Source: Lophium mytilinum
Lineage: Eukaryota; Ascomycota; Dothideomycetes; Mytilinidiales; Mytilinidiaceae
Direction: 5' to 3'
Assembly (NCBI GenBank): GCA_010093605.1
Contig: MU004181.1
Location: forward strand, 1,736,001-1,800,000
Length of the DNA stretch: 64,000 nt
A model generated the notes under the pieces. That model had not been told where the DNA came from and searched no databases. It saw nothing but the letters and a program-made list of their open reading frames with translations. Below, one piece after another: positions 1 to 10,659 of the stretch. Numbering within the stretch: position 1 is the stretch's first letter; every line of letters begins with the position of its first letter. Both the position numbers and the translations under genes were made by a program.

Positions 1-131
1 CACGCTGCGTACATATATTTAACGAATACACTTTTGAGAACATCTTCGACTATCACTTTCCACTTCCTACATACTATATACCTCCCAACCAACCCACGCC
101 CAGGAACCTAACCCAATTCAACCCGCCCACC

Positions 132-747
132 ATGCCAACCTGGGGCCGCGGCGGCGCTGGCAATATTGTCAGCGATGAGCAGGTGCAAGAAACCACACGT
201 CGAGTAGCTGAGGTTCGCTTCACCCCATACCTACTGGCCTAAACCATACTAAGAACCCAATCATCTAACCTATCACCCTACTTTCTAGGACCTCGAAGCC
301 AACCAACCCACCTCCATTCCCACCACAACCACCGCCGCACCCCCCTCCTACACAACCCAAGACTACGCCCATATGGGCCGCGGCGGCGCAGGCAACTGGT
401 TCGTCCCCGCCGACGAGCCCGCCGCCCCTCCCCCCTCGGAGACCGCCGATCCCACCCCCGCGCCGCAGACGACGGCGAAGCCGCAGGTCTCGAAGCCGTG
501 GACGCCGCCGAACACGGAGCTGCCGATCGCACGGGGCGGTAGGGGCGGCGCGGGGAATTTCGTGTGGGAGAGCGAGGAAGAGAAGCGGCGGAAGGCGGAG
601 GCAGAGGCGCGGCGGCGCGAGGGGGTGGAGCGGCGAGTGGTTGCGGATGTAGAGAAGGGGTTGAAGATGCCGGAGAGGGCGCGGTTAGGGGGTGGTGGGA
701 GTAGAAGTGGGGGAGAGCTTGAGGCGTCGGGGGTTTTGGGGTTGTGA
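132..747 (+). CDS. GRGGAGN-repeat protein (DUF3602/PAR32-like)
   Basis: Two exons, 132-212 and 289-747, give 179 aa. The 76-nt intron starts GTTCGC, has a CTAACC branch-like site and ends CTAG, and the frame is kept across it. The protein has three copies of a GRGGAGN motif: residues 5-11 in exon 1, then just after residue 55 and near residue 112. The rest is Pro/Ala-rich and disordered, followed by a charged Lys/Glu/Arg helix. Repeated RGGAGN blocks define the fungal DUF3602 family, which includes yeast Par32, a phosphoprotein linked to TORC1 and ammonium-transporter control. That function is family knowledge and is not shown here. The start is the first ATG after a pyrimidine-rich leader and opens directly into a repeat. 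A TATA-like CATATATTT lies at about 10-19. The family assignment is fairly sure; the role is not. Confidence 0.8.
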
Positions 748-857
748 GTTTGGGGACATCAAGACTGGAGGGTTACACCACCCCAATGTGCACCTTACCC
801 AACCCAACCTGCGCACATCATCCGGCGCCGCTGTGGCTGAGTTCGGCCTAAGTCCCC

Positions 858-1268
858 TCAGGTCTGCTCACCCTTGCTCTCCCACAATCGCAACACCATG
901 ATGTCCCCCTCCTCTATTGATACCACCACGGCTAGTCCCCATCCTTCTTTCCCTCCAATCCAATTTTTCTTTTTCCCGACCTTCTCAATCACGCCTACAA
1001 CACTCTGGATAGTCTCCTTCAGCTTCAGCGGATCATTTCTCTTCTTTTGAATAAAAATTATCAACTTTATTCCCGTGATACTACTCTTATTCCCAAATTC
1101 CGTATCCCACTGAGCGAATAGTTGAACTCTAGGTTTCATTTCGTCGACAAAGCCAGACGGATAGATTCGACGGAGCAGGAGCGCAACTTTACCATACATC
1201 CTTAGCCACCAGGATTTATTGCAGATAGGACTTGAACCTGGCCTCTCGTGGAGGAAGCTCACCCCCAT
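858..1268 (-). CDS. hypothetical ORF, 136 aa, uncertain
   Basis: An open frame on the minus strand, tail-to-tail with the GRGGAGN-repeat gene. I do not recognise it. The product is Lys/Ile-rich in the middle and ends with a short acidic and hydrophobic stretch. There is no clear signal peptide, membrane segment or domain motif. A GTGAGC donor-like string lies immediately after the ATG, so the frame could be partly intronic or start upstream. A T-loop-like GGTTCAAGTCC lies inside its first 45 bases on the same strand but has no pairing stem. It may be a chance ORF. Confidence 0.22.
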   Translation of the reverse strand: MGVSFLHERPGSSPICNKSWWLRMYGKVALLLRRIYPSGFVDEMKPRVQLFAQWDTEFGNKSSITGIKLIIFIQKKRNDPLKLKETIQSVVGVIEKVGKKKNWIGGKEGWGLAVVVSIEEGDIMVLRLWESKGEQT

Positions 1269-1446
1269 AGCTTTCCGCGAGCATCAGCGCGAGTAGAGCG
1301 CGGTCCGTTGCTTGAAGAATAAGCGAAACGTTAGTTACTCCCCAGAAAGTTCTGTAAGGTAACAACGAAAGCAGTCTTTATACACCTGCCCATGTCAACT
1401 ACTGCCCGCAAGTACTGTGCGTTATTCTGAGAATTCCGGCGGGGAT

Positions 1447-1477
1447 CATCAGACGCATAACCCAATTGCGTCTGATG
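1447..1477. repeat. perfect 11-bp inverted repeat
   Basis: CATCAGACGCA (1447-1457) is followed after 9 bases by its exact reverse complement TGCGTCTGATG (1467-1477). It lies in gene-free DNA between the hypothetical minus-strand ORF and the nucleoside hydrolase. It could be a hairpin, a dyad binding site or a relic of a mobile-element end. Confidence 0.8.
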
Positions 1478-1515
1478 CTTGGGGAAGTCGTAGGCACCAC
1501 CCATCGTGAAGAAGA

Positions 1516-1575
1516 TGAAAGTTTAGAGCTTGAATCAACGAGAGCGTAAGGTCGAACCTTAGTCTTAAACTTTCA
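1516..1575. repeat. nested inverted repeats
   Basis: Outer 10-bp arms TGAAAGTTTA (1516-1525) and TAAACTTTCA (1566-1575) are exact reverse complements. An inner pair, TAAGGT and ACCTTA around CGA (1547-1561), sits between them. It is 40 bases from the previous inverted repeat. No coding potential is seen. Confidence 0.7.
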
Positions 1576-2310
1576 CCTGCTTTCCATCATAGATTCTCAG
1601 TCGGGGATGGAGCGTTTGTTACTATGCACTAAGGTGGGCTAGGTCATGTTCTTGACCGCAGCTCATCACCAGGTGCATTAAATTCTTACAAAGCTATTTG
1701 CATGAATATTTCTGCGGGCGACGGGAGCGTTCTAGGCTCATGATAGCTTTTCTGGGCTTGGAAAGGGGACAATGGTGAGGCAATGCATTGGAGGAGGCTT
1801 TTTAGCTGCATTAGGAAATGCGTAGACACAAACTCGGCTATATTGATTCGCGAAAGCTAAGCGTTGCTATTCATACTTCGCCTCCGCGCAGCGCCAAGTC
1901 AATCCATGATAGGTTATAGGAATTGATCCGATTCGCCTTCTTATGATTGCGTTAGTTAAGGTTCCAGAGTGCGGGGTACATACAAGTAGGGACGCAGAAT
2001 GTGAGCTGACTTCTGATCGTAATTTCATATGCTAGGGCTAGACAAAAACAAAGAAAGGGTGCAACAACTTTGACTTCAGCCATCAGGGTGCGGGGTACGG
2101 AGCTAGTCCAGGATCGTATGAGTAAATAGTGCGGTCCAAAAAAGACGGGGCCTGGATGACATGCACTGTACTTTTAGGAAATGAAACTGCTTGGGTGCAC
2201 ATTGAGGTAGTGTACTACCTGTTTCTTGGGTCTGTTTGAGGGCGGGGGAGTTTGGGATACCCAAGCGGGAGGGAGGTATCTATATGTCTAAGTTTTCTAT
2301 AGGTATGTGG

Positions 2311-3870
2311 CTATGCGTTTGTGTCTAGGACTCCTGAGGACTGGACTATGGAGGCTGGCCACGATTTCATGGGGCTGACGGCGTCTGCGCGCTCTAGTGA
2401 TGACTCGACTAGGGACCAGAAGTCTCCTACTTTCAATGTTCTGGGAATCCGCACGCCGCCTTCTCCTGCCTTGACTAGCACTGCTTTCGTGCGTCCGAGC
2501 TGTCCTACTGCGGCTTTATCGTCTGTATGCACGCCTTCGGTTACAACCTCCACCGAGAATCTTTCACCACCCGCATCGTCAAACATGTCTGGATACAACG
2601 CCGCTGCTACAGTGAGCGGATCATGGAGAGGCGGCCCAGCGGTGAGTGCGAAGACTTCGGCGTAGGTGTGGGCGAAGAAGACAAGGATTTGGGTAAAGAG
2701 GGCGCGGAGAGCGGTTGGGTAAGTCTTGGAAGAAGGGGGAGAGGGGCCGTAGAGGAGAGTGTGGCGGATGGACGCCGTGGCGAGGACTTGGTGGGTTAGG
2801 TCCAGGGGGATGAGGACTGTTTTGGGCGCCAGGGTGGGATTGGTGAAGATGGAGGCGGCGGCTTCGGGGTCACACTGTTGGGGAGTGTTAGGAGGAGTGA
2901 TGGGAGTGTTTCATGCGAAAGGGGAGCTCAATAGAGACTTACGTATATCTGTGGAGTGGTTAGCTGTTGTTCTAAAAGTGTGTTGCTCATTAATCATGAG
3001 AAGCACTTTGGAAGGGTGTTTTCAGGGTAAAATCTCGTAGTTTTGAGGCTAGCAGACCTAGTACGTACATTAAACTCCGCATAAGGTGTCCAATTCCCAA
3101 AACGCTCGCCCTCGCCCTTGACGGTGCCCATTGGGGCGTCACTGAAACCACCTCCGATTGCACCGCCCATGATGCTCAGGCCCTTGATGTGTTCGGCTAG
3201 GTCAGGGTATCTTTGGAACAGAAGTCCGATGTTTGTCAAAGTGCCGGTGGAAATAAGCCATGCGGTGTGCACAGGCGTGGCTATCAGAGCACTGTACATC
3301 TTTTCCAAAAAGTCGACATTATCGGCCGCGGGCTGCACAGGCTGTACGGGTTCCGGAAGGAGAGTCACGCCGTCTAGCCCAGACTCGCCTGTGATTGCTT
3401 AGAAGGGTCGGAAGGGTGGACTCAAGTGGCAAACAACCTACCATGAATGTCGGCCGCATGAACAACTTCTCTTGATATGGGCTTTGCGGAGCCGGGGTAC
3501 ACTACAATATCGCGTCGACCTATGGCTTCGAGAATGCCCCTAGTGTTGTAGGTTGTGTTTGGTAAAGACGCGTTCCTATTGTGCGCATCTTAATACGTCG
3601 GGCCTAGAACCTACATAAAAGTGAGTGACTCACCCGTGAACCGTAGTGACGCCTAAAAGCTTTGCGTTTGGGTCGTGAGCAGCTATGAGAAGGGCGAAGG
3701 CATCCTGGGGAGACACTGGATGAGCCATATGGAGTTGATTAGGTAGAAGTGTATTGGCCTACATCGTGTCCTATAGTAGGTCTATCAGTCTTACATTTAC
3801 CATTTGTGGGAGAGGGTGTAGACTAACCTGTATCAACATCGAGCCAAAGAGGGACTGGATCCGAAGCCAT
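2311..3870 (-). CDS. inosine-uridine preferring nucleoside hydrolase
   Basis: Seven exons read downward: 3870-3828, 3770-3763, 3704-3634, 3575-3442, 3388-3069, 2948-2943 and 2874-2311, giving 381 aa. The enzyme family hydrolyses the N-glycosidic bond of ribonucleosides in pyrimidine or purine salvage. The N-terminal DVDTGHDD (residues 11-18) is the calcium and ribose binding signature DxDxGxDD. Other family blocks are STGTLTNIGLL, SIMGGAIGGGF, GNWTPYAEFN and the active-site region GPPLHDPLT, whose His is the usual catalytic position. Two exons are tiny. The 8-nt exon supplies the codons for GHD and the 6-nt exon encodes IY; without them the conserved motifs break. The last exon ends in a family-typical VRIPRTL segment plus a short unconserved tail. 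Its start faces the ferric reductase gene. Confidence 0.88.
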
Positions 3871-4417
3871 TGTGTCTACTTCTATTTCGAAACTGTCCAG
3901 CTATTATTTTGAGATGGAAGAACTTCAAAAGATGTAAGAAATGCTCAAATAACCTGCAAAGCTTATCTAAGGATCAGTTCTTGCTGTGAGTGAAAGACCC
4001 AAAAGTTTCCAAAGGTGGGATGTTGTCGAGAGATAGTCTTGGCATCAGCGAAACTGAAACTCCCGCAGGTCGAAATCCAGGTACGGGCGGCATGTTCCGC
4101 TCCGATACCCGGATACCAGGCCGATTCAGACGCATGGATCATTTCCCACTCGCGTTGACTGCTTTGTATACATTGATGGTTGTCAACATTGTGAACGTTA
4201 GTCGACCTTATTAGTCGACCTTAGGGTCCCGCATTCGTCCTACGAAGTACCACTCGCCATTTCGGCGCATTGTTGGTGCCGACAACACCTCGTGCTTACA
4301 TCATCCTACTTCTTCAACTCCAACGTGGCCACGTCCTCTCGAATGGGTGATGAAAGTTAGAGTTACAAGCAACTAAAGCAATCGAAACCACTCTCCAGTC
4401 TCGCCGTGGAATAAACC
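3871..4417. promoter_or_regulatory. divergent promoter region
   Basis: A 547-bp interval between the starts of the nucleoside hydrolase (-) and the ferric reductase (+). It holds a perfect 13-bp tandem duplication, TTAGTCGACCTTA at 4198-4210 and 4211-4223. A GATA-type core (TTATC) lies near 3963. No exact SreA-type iron-GATA site was seen. Confidence 0.5.
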
Positions 4418-6364
4418 ATGGCTTTCGGATACAGCTTCGTGAACCTATCAGAGGCCGAGAAATCGCAGAGACGGGAACTGCTGGACCTATATGCAGCCAC
4501 TGCACAATGGTCTATCCTGATCGTCTTCGCCGTCTTCCAATTATCCTTTCTTCTGTCTTGGATGCTCGAGCCCCGTGCGGAAGAACGTCCCAAATCGCCT
4601 TTTGGGCGACCGCCAAAACTTAAGGGGCCAGGGTGGATAGCAAAGGCTCAGCATCTTCCTCGGAGCTTTTCTTGGTGGGCTGCGGCACCTGTGGCTGAAG
4701 GTTGGGGAACTAGAGCAGAATGGATAGCAGGTTTGGTATGGACTGCCTGGCTACTATTTTTATCTTTCTATCAGACGGGCAATGGTAAGTAATGTCTTTC
4801 ATTAGTCTCAATTTGGGCCAAACCCCCGCTACTCTTGGAGAAGCCACTCCAAGTATCTATCATTGGCTCCTTTGCGCAGCCAAAGAGTCGTTCTGAAGTT
4901 GCATCACGGTTTCTGCACCCGCTCTGGGGCTTGTGGAGTCTTCCCTCAGTATGAAAGTGTCTTGACCATCTCTCAGATTACTTGCACCTTACAAAGCGTT
5001 TCGGAATTGTAGGCGCTTCACAGCTACCGCTTCACTATCTCTTGGCGATCAGGTCTAGATACTCTCCTCCCCAGTTGCTCACGAGGCTGTCTCACGAGCA
5101 AATAAAGACCGCACACCAAATTCTTGGTCGCATAATCACCTTCATGTTCATTCTGCATGCTAGTTTCTACCTGAACTTCTTCGTCATGTCGGGATTTCTC
5201 CAAAAGCGCATCAAAGATCTCGATGTTATTTTCGGGGTCGTAAGCATCATTATGTTCATGGCCATGAACACGACGGCTTTGAGTATTGTTCGTAAGTGGA
5301 GCTACAAGGTGTTTTATACAATGCACATCGTCTTTGCCAGCCTCCTTATCATCCCGCTCTACTTCCACGTTCACCATATCCGGAAGTACGTCTTAGAAGT
5401 GTGTGTTATCATCGTTCTGAACCAAGTGCTTCGCGCTTACAGCCTCCGAACTTACTCGGGCACAATCAGCATGATCCCAGGAACCAATCTCGTCCAGGTT
5501 AGGGTCCCACTGATATCCCCGAACAAGGAGACGAAGTGGAGACCAGGACAACACGTATATTTAAGCCGTCCAACCGGTGCACCAACCTCTTTTGGAGTTT
5601 ATGAGATGTTTGTGTTGCGGAATCAAACGAATCCTTTCACCATTGCTTCGCTTGCGGAGCAGGATAAGCACCTCCTTCTGGTAGCGCGGACTTTGAATGG
5701 AAATACGAAGCAACTCGCAAAATTGGCTCGATCGCTACACTCTCAGGATGGGGTGGAGGTACCGAGCATTCCAATCGCACTCGAGGGCCCGTATGGAAGC
5801 ACATCACGGCTCCCAGACCTTACCAAATTCGATCGTGTGCTGCTTGTCGCGGGTGGTGTCGGAGCGACGTTCATCGTACCAATATATCGCAGCCTCGTCG
5901 AGCACGAAGGCCATTCTTTCCGAAATTCTCAGCCCCGGTTCGTGTGGGCTGTACGAAAGTTCGCGGAGACTCAGTGGGCCTTCCCCGCGTCCCGTGGCGA
6001 AGAAGACGCCGAATTTGGATCTGAAGGGGTCCAAACCGATAATGAAGTTGAAGTCTGCGTAACCCAGCCGTCTGGGTCAGATCTGCAGGGCGAGAATGCA
6101 GATGATGGGATGGAGCTCGCGGAAGCCGAGCACCTTATCCCGTTTGAGGAAGAGATGGAGAAGCCGAGAAAGGGTATGGTTCTTCGTGCTGGCCGGCCTG
6201 ATGTCCACGCGATTGTTGATGAGGTCTTCACTACTTCTGCTGGGAGTGTGGCAGTGATTACGTGTGGGCCAAGGGGAATGACGAAACAATTGAGGGAGAG
6301 CGTTGGGAGGTGGGTGAGGCAGGGCCGAGAGGTTTATTGGCATAATGAGACATTTGGGTGGTGA
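4418..6364 (+). CDS. ferric/cupric reductase, FRE family
   Basis: Two exons, 4418-4784 and 4977-6364, give 584 aa. The 192-nt intron splits the conserved NDYLHLTKRFG block in phase 1. The family is a multi-pass plasma-membrane flavocytochrome b that passes electrons from NADPH through FAD and two hemes to extracellular Fe(III) or Cu(II). Membrane segments begin near residues 32 and 105. Two helices carry His pairs at about 169/183 and 239/253, the expected bis-heme ligands. The cytosolic half has RPGQHVYL, an FAD motif NPFTIAS near 341 (usually HPFT in FREs), GGVGATF near 415 for NADPH, and CGPRGM near the C-terminus. Length is normal. The His-to-Asn change in the FAD motif is unusual. Substrate (iron or copper) cannot be decided from sequence. 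Confidence 0.9.
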
Positions 6365-8109
6365 AGACATGGAGACCGGTGTCCATACATGACTCCGAAC
6401 AGTCAAATAGAAACACTGTTAAGAGGAGGGTATAGAGGCACAGTGTACAGAATGCGTCGACGGCCATTTAGTCTCATTCGTATACAACGAGGGTTTAGAC
6501 TACATTCTCAAAATTATCACTCTTGTGAGAAATTCTACAAGCACATCACAGGGTGTTCGATCGACGTGCTCTTTGTTGAATCTCGCCGCAGGTTACGAAG
6601 CTTACCTACCTTTGGGAGACGAGATGAAGATCTCATCGACGGCTTGCTTTAGCTCTGGCGTTCAGTCCGCCGCTTGGTCTTTCCGCGAGCGGAGCATGGA
6701 GCCGACAAGTCAGTCTGGCCTTGGTGGCGCAGTCACATTGAGGCTCGGTAGGCGTTTGACATCCAGATCCACCTGTCACTGTCTGCGGCGCGCAAGCCAT
6801 GTCTTGCCAACAAACTCACCATGACATGCGAAAGGGACTGTTCACTTCCATCCACCCCCTGGTATCAGTGACGCAATTGTGGGCAACTCAATCGATAGCT
6901 TGCAGATGGCGGATGCAATACAGAGAGTCACCGCGGACTGTTACTAGTCGATATCAGGACGGCTATACCCGATACCGTACAGGGAAGCTGGCGAATGGTA
7001 CAGTGACCAGGGATGCGCCAGCAGGATCTAACGGTTATCATGGTCGTCTCGGGAGATAGAATACGTGTGAAACATTGAGGTTGATGCTTAGAGAGGACTT
7101 TTCAGGGGTAAAACAGCCCAACATGGCCGCCACCAAGGCGACAAGTGTGGTTTGCGGCGACGTTCTCAGGCTCCCCAGCGTGCTGCCACCGTTCCGTGCC
7201 CTCAGCACCCGTTAGTGCTCCTGGTTTCGGACGGACTGCCCGAGCGTGCTGAAATTGCTGCACAGACCGGCTCCAATCACCAGCACTGGCCGTGAGAGAC
7301 AGGCGACGGCTGCAGGCCTCCTCAGCAAACACACCCACGTCGCGCTGCCTCTCCAGCTCAACTCCTCCACGAATTGGCCACCGGAGCGGCGCTCTTGCCC
7401 CAGTCGCAGACTTTACATTCACCTCGCGCCGGCCATTGGCTCCCGACCCGTGCCCTCGCTTGCTCCGCTGCCGCCGTTGCATCTTGCAGGGGATCGAACC
7501 GCATGCTGCGTCTGTCACGACTCCAACACCGCCCGCTGCACCTCCATCGCTACCCCGGATGGCAGTGCTCTTACGCCCGCATCCTTAATCATCGTCTCCG
7601 AAGCCTTGTTCATCCACCACGCGCACCGCCACGGACGGACCCGTCTTCACATCAAACGCAACCGCAGCTCCTGGAGACCCGCGCCGCGTTCAAGCTTCAT
7701 CACCAACCGCAATTAACTCCATACAGCTTCGCTACCACCGTGGGACTACCTTTACGCTCTTTGCTAGTCCGCTGAGCAAAGCGATTTGAGCCCAGCAGCA
7801 GTTACCGGGGATCGTCGCGTGTCTGATGGCTGTGGTTTCCCCCCCCCGGCCGCAAACACTCACTCCTCCGAGCAGCTCGCATGGTGGGCGTGGGCAATGG
7901 GATTTTGCCGTGCCTCTTAGCAGCGAGGTATGTCGGGTTGAAGTTCGCGGGATTACTTCGCTCCCTAGACCTGTTGCACTCCACTCCACTTTGTCCACCT
8001 TCATTGCGTCATTCAACCAGACTACTTCAACGGTCGAACCTTGAAAGACCCTGTACTAACAAGTTCCGAATAGCCTGAGAACTCCGCAGTCCCTGACCCA
8101 AAGCCTTTC
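6365..8109. other. gene-free interval and long leader
   Basis: No supportable gene in 1.7 kb. The second half (about 7,250-8,100) is pyrimidine-rich and C-rich on the + strand with several short overlapping frames. That is typical of a long 5' leader or promoter for the downstream TeaR-like gene. Confidence 0.5.
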
Positions 8110-9702
8110 ATGTCTGAAGACGCCGCTGCGAAGCCTTTTGCCCATTCTTCCCGTCAGCCCCTCGCCAATGGCACAAACAAGCCCCCTCCCCAACAGCGCA
8201 CAAATACCTTCGATTCACAACGCTCGTCCAAGTCAAACCAGCTCGAGGAGCCGGAACACTTGGTGCCGAGCAGAGTTGGCTTACTACAACGGAAGACCAG
8301 CGACATTAGTGCTACCAGTGACGCAGACAGCCTGCTAGATTATTACAAGCAGCCCCAGAGTAGGGCCATGAGCAGAAACCCTTCGCAAAGTGTGGGGAAT
8401 GGAGACAAGAGGAAGCCCAGCTTGGGCGCTTCGGCCGACTTGGAAAAGGACGCTTCGTACTGGATTCACCGAGACAAACTGGCACAAATTGAGAGAATTG
8501 AGCTGGAGGCAGCGGGATATCGCGTGGGACGTGCGAGCCGGTCTGGCAGCAGATCAGCTAGCACGACCAGACCAGCGCGAGAACGCAGTTCCTCAGATCA
8601 GCACCGCGAAAGTCAAGGAAACGGAGACGACCGGCCCACCAACCATCAGGAGAAGAAGCAACGTACTGTATCACCTATACCGGCAGAAGAGGAGGATGTG
8701 GATGAGGGGCCAACGACCTGGGATATTCGTACTCCCGAAGAAATTGCTGCGGAGCAAGAGAAGGAGAACATGACACCGCGTCACACACTACGCCCGAGCA
8801 ATTCGCGAATACCGGTCGCGAAGACGAGCCCTGTTCCTGTGCCCTTCACATTTGTCGAACGAGACTCGCCATTGCCCAGGAGCCGAAAGGGAAGCAATGC
8901 ATGGAGTGGAGACGCAATTGCTGTCAACGGCGCCCGGGCTAGAAGCGGCAGCATTGGATCACAGGTTTTGTTAGACGACACGGAAAACATCGAGGATGCT
9001 CGTACGCCCGTACGCCCAGAAGCCAACTATTCTGCATCGCCCGCTGAATCTCCACCAAAAGCAAAAGTACCTGGAAAAAACAATCTCACAGCGGGAAACC
9101 GAAAAGTTAGTGCAGCCCGGGGCACTTCTCAGAAACCACGCACTGCATCTACAACTACTTCACCGGTAAAACGTCCTGGAACTAGCTCAGGAGCTTCCAG
9201 ACCGACAACGAGCCATACTAGACCTGAAGGACAGGCGCCTTGGCTTGCGACCATGTACAAACCAGATCCTAGATTACCTCCAGACCAGCAGATAATTCCC
9301 ACACATGCCAAGCGAATGCAGCAAGAGCAGTGGGAGACTGAAGGACGGGTTGGATCGATGTACGACCGGGAGTTCAACATGCTGAACACCGAAGAGTTCA
9401 ACAAACCCGAGAGATATTCAAGGGACCTTCAGCCCTTCGAGAAGAAGGAGGATGACAACGAACAGTGGCCGCTTCCAAGTCCAACGAAGGTTGAGGGTGC
9501 TAACGGCAGGCCTGGTACTAGCAACGGAGAGCAAGGAAATTACAAGCTCACACCCCGGATAGCAAGCCCTCAACTGCACTCACAGCGGAACTCGGTGACC
9601 CGCAACGCCACGTCACCTAAGCCAGCCGAACCAATTCGAATCCAAGAACCCCCCGAAGAAACAAAAGAGAAGAAGGGCTGTGGTTGCTGCATCGTTATGT
9701 AG
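8110..9702 (+). CDS. TeaR-like prenylated cell-end marker
   Basis: A single exon, 530 aa. The protein is mostly low-complexity Ser/Pro/Arg-rich. More conserved islands are YWIHRDKLAQIERIELE (about residues 117-133), TTWDIRTPEEIAAEQEKE, and APWLATMYKPDPRLPPDQQ with the following helix near 375-410. The C-terminus KKGCGCCIVM ends in CIVM, a CaaX box whose Met favours farnesylation. The two extra Cys just upstream could be palmitoylated. This architecture matches fungal TeaR (Mod5 in fission yeast), the membrane receptor that anchors TeaA and microtubule ends at hyphal tips. Identification is from remembered family features, so it is fairly but not fully sure. The start is the first in-frame ATG. 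Confidence 0.72.
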   Translation: MSEDAAAKPFAHSSRQPLANGTNKPPPQQRTNTFDSQRSSKSNQLEEPEHLVPSRVGLLQRKTSDISATSDADSLLDYYKQPQSRAMSRNPSQSVGNGDKRKPSLGASADLEKDASYWIHRDKLAQIERIELEAAGYRVGRASRSGSRSASTTRPARERSSSDQHRESQGNGDDRPTNHQEKKQRTVSPIPAEEEDVDEGPTTWDIRTPEEIAAEQEKENMTPRHTLRPSNSRIPVAKTSPVPVPFTFVERDSPLPRSRKGSNAWSGDAIAVNGARARSGSIGSQVLLDDTENIEDARTPVRPEANYSASPAESPPKAKVPGKNNLTAGNRKVSAARGTSQKPRTASTTTSPVKRPGTSSGASRPTTSHTRPEGQAPWLATMYKPDPRLPPDQQIIPTHAKRMQQEQWETEGRVGSMYDREFNMLNTEEFNKPERYSRDLQPFEKKEDDNEQWPLPSPTKVEGANGRPGTSNGEQGNYKLTPRIASPQLHSQRNSVTRNATSPKPAEPIRIQEPPEETKEKKGCGCCIVM

Positions 9703-10659
9703 CGTTCTGTCTTATACCCCAATTCCATTTATTTTCCAGACTCAAAAGACGCATGGCTTTCAGGCAAGGTGACTTCGAGCAAACAATTCTGTACAACGGG
9801 CCTTGCCAATCTCATTTGTTCCGGTTTAAGGGCGTTTTCGGGGTTGAGCTAGGGTTTGCTCATACATCTTTGGCACACGCCTTATCTTGCTTCATTAGGG
9901 TTGATAGCGTATAGCGGCTTGGTGTTTTCTCGAGTGCAAGTTCATTCCCTGCCTGCCAGCTACCCGAGATTCCTTTTCTAGTCATTGCCGGGCCCTTCTT
10001 GTCTGTTGATGAGGGCCAGCCTAGCCTCTACTCCTCGCTTTTCAGAGGATCAGATTTCTCTTCCTGTTTGTGTTTTACTGGGCGATATCCGCCAATGTCG
10101 GCTTGTTTGTTTGTTGGACTGCTTCTTACTACGGATGGTGAAGTGGTGTTGAGGGGTTCTAGGTTCGTCGCAAGCGGGTCGCTGCGGCCAGAGTGGATAG
10201 TTTAGTGCCAGACAGAATGTGATTTATCAAGAGTTTCGAACGAACCAGCTCCATCTCTTTGCCTGTGAATGACTGCTGTGCCGGGTATTTCAGTGAGTAG
10301 GAGGCACCGTCGACAGTGCAGAGTAATGGTATCACGGAATAAGATGATGGTGACCTTAGATAGTGGTAAGTAGTAGTGTAGAGGTTTTCGTCCTGCGCTG
10401 TGAGCAAGACCCTGCATTTCCTGGGCAGCATGGTCTTCACACTCCATATGCACCCATAGATAGGCGAGAGACTAGTCTCATCCCTGATATTCTGAAACCA
10501 TGTGGATGTCGGAGAGAACCACGTGACGCCAAGACTTCTCTCGCTTCTGACGCACAGAAATTGGTGGCAGGCCAAAGCCTCCGACATCTCCTCCCTCTCC
10601 AATTTCAACCCAACACAACTCTTTGAGGACAGCCGACATCAGCCACTACACAAGTCAAA
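9703..10659. other. intergenic interval
   Basis: Contains the 3' flank of the TeaR-like gene and the promoter and leader of eS12. A T/C-rich tract ending CCTCCCTCTCC lies about 60-90 bases before the eS12 start. No gene supported; a 149-aa minus-strand frame overlapping this promoter has no recognisable features. Confidence 0.5.

Larger units (their letters stand above)
1269..2310. other. gene-free interval
   Basis: No supportable gene. It contains the two inverted-repeat structures listed separately. It lies upstream of the hypothetical minus-strand ORF and downstream of the nucleoside hydrolase stop. Confidence 0.5.

Noticed and set aside
1195-1310. tRNA-like pieces: GGTTCAAGTCC on the minus strand and AGCGCGAGTAGAGCGC on the + strand
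   Set aside because: They lie on opposite strands, and the T-loop has no pairing stem, so no cloverleaf forms.
10159-10608. 149-aa minus-strand frame upstream of eS12
   Set aside because: No recognisable motif, and it covers the eS12 promoter and leader.
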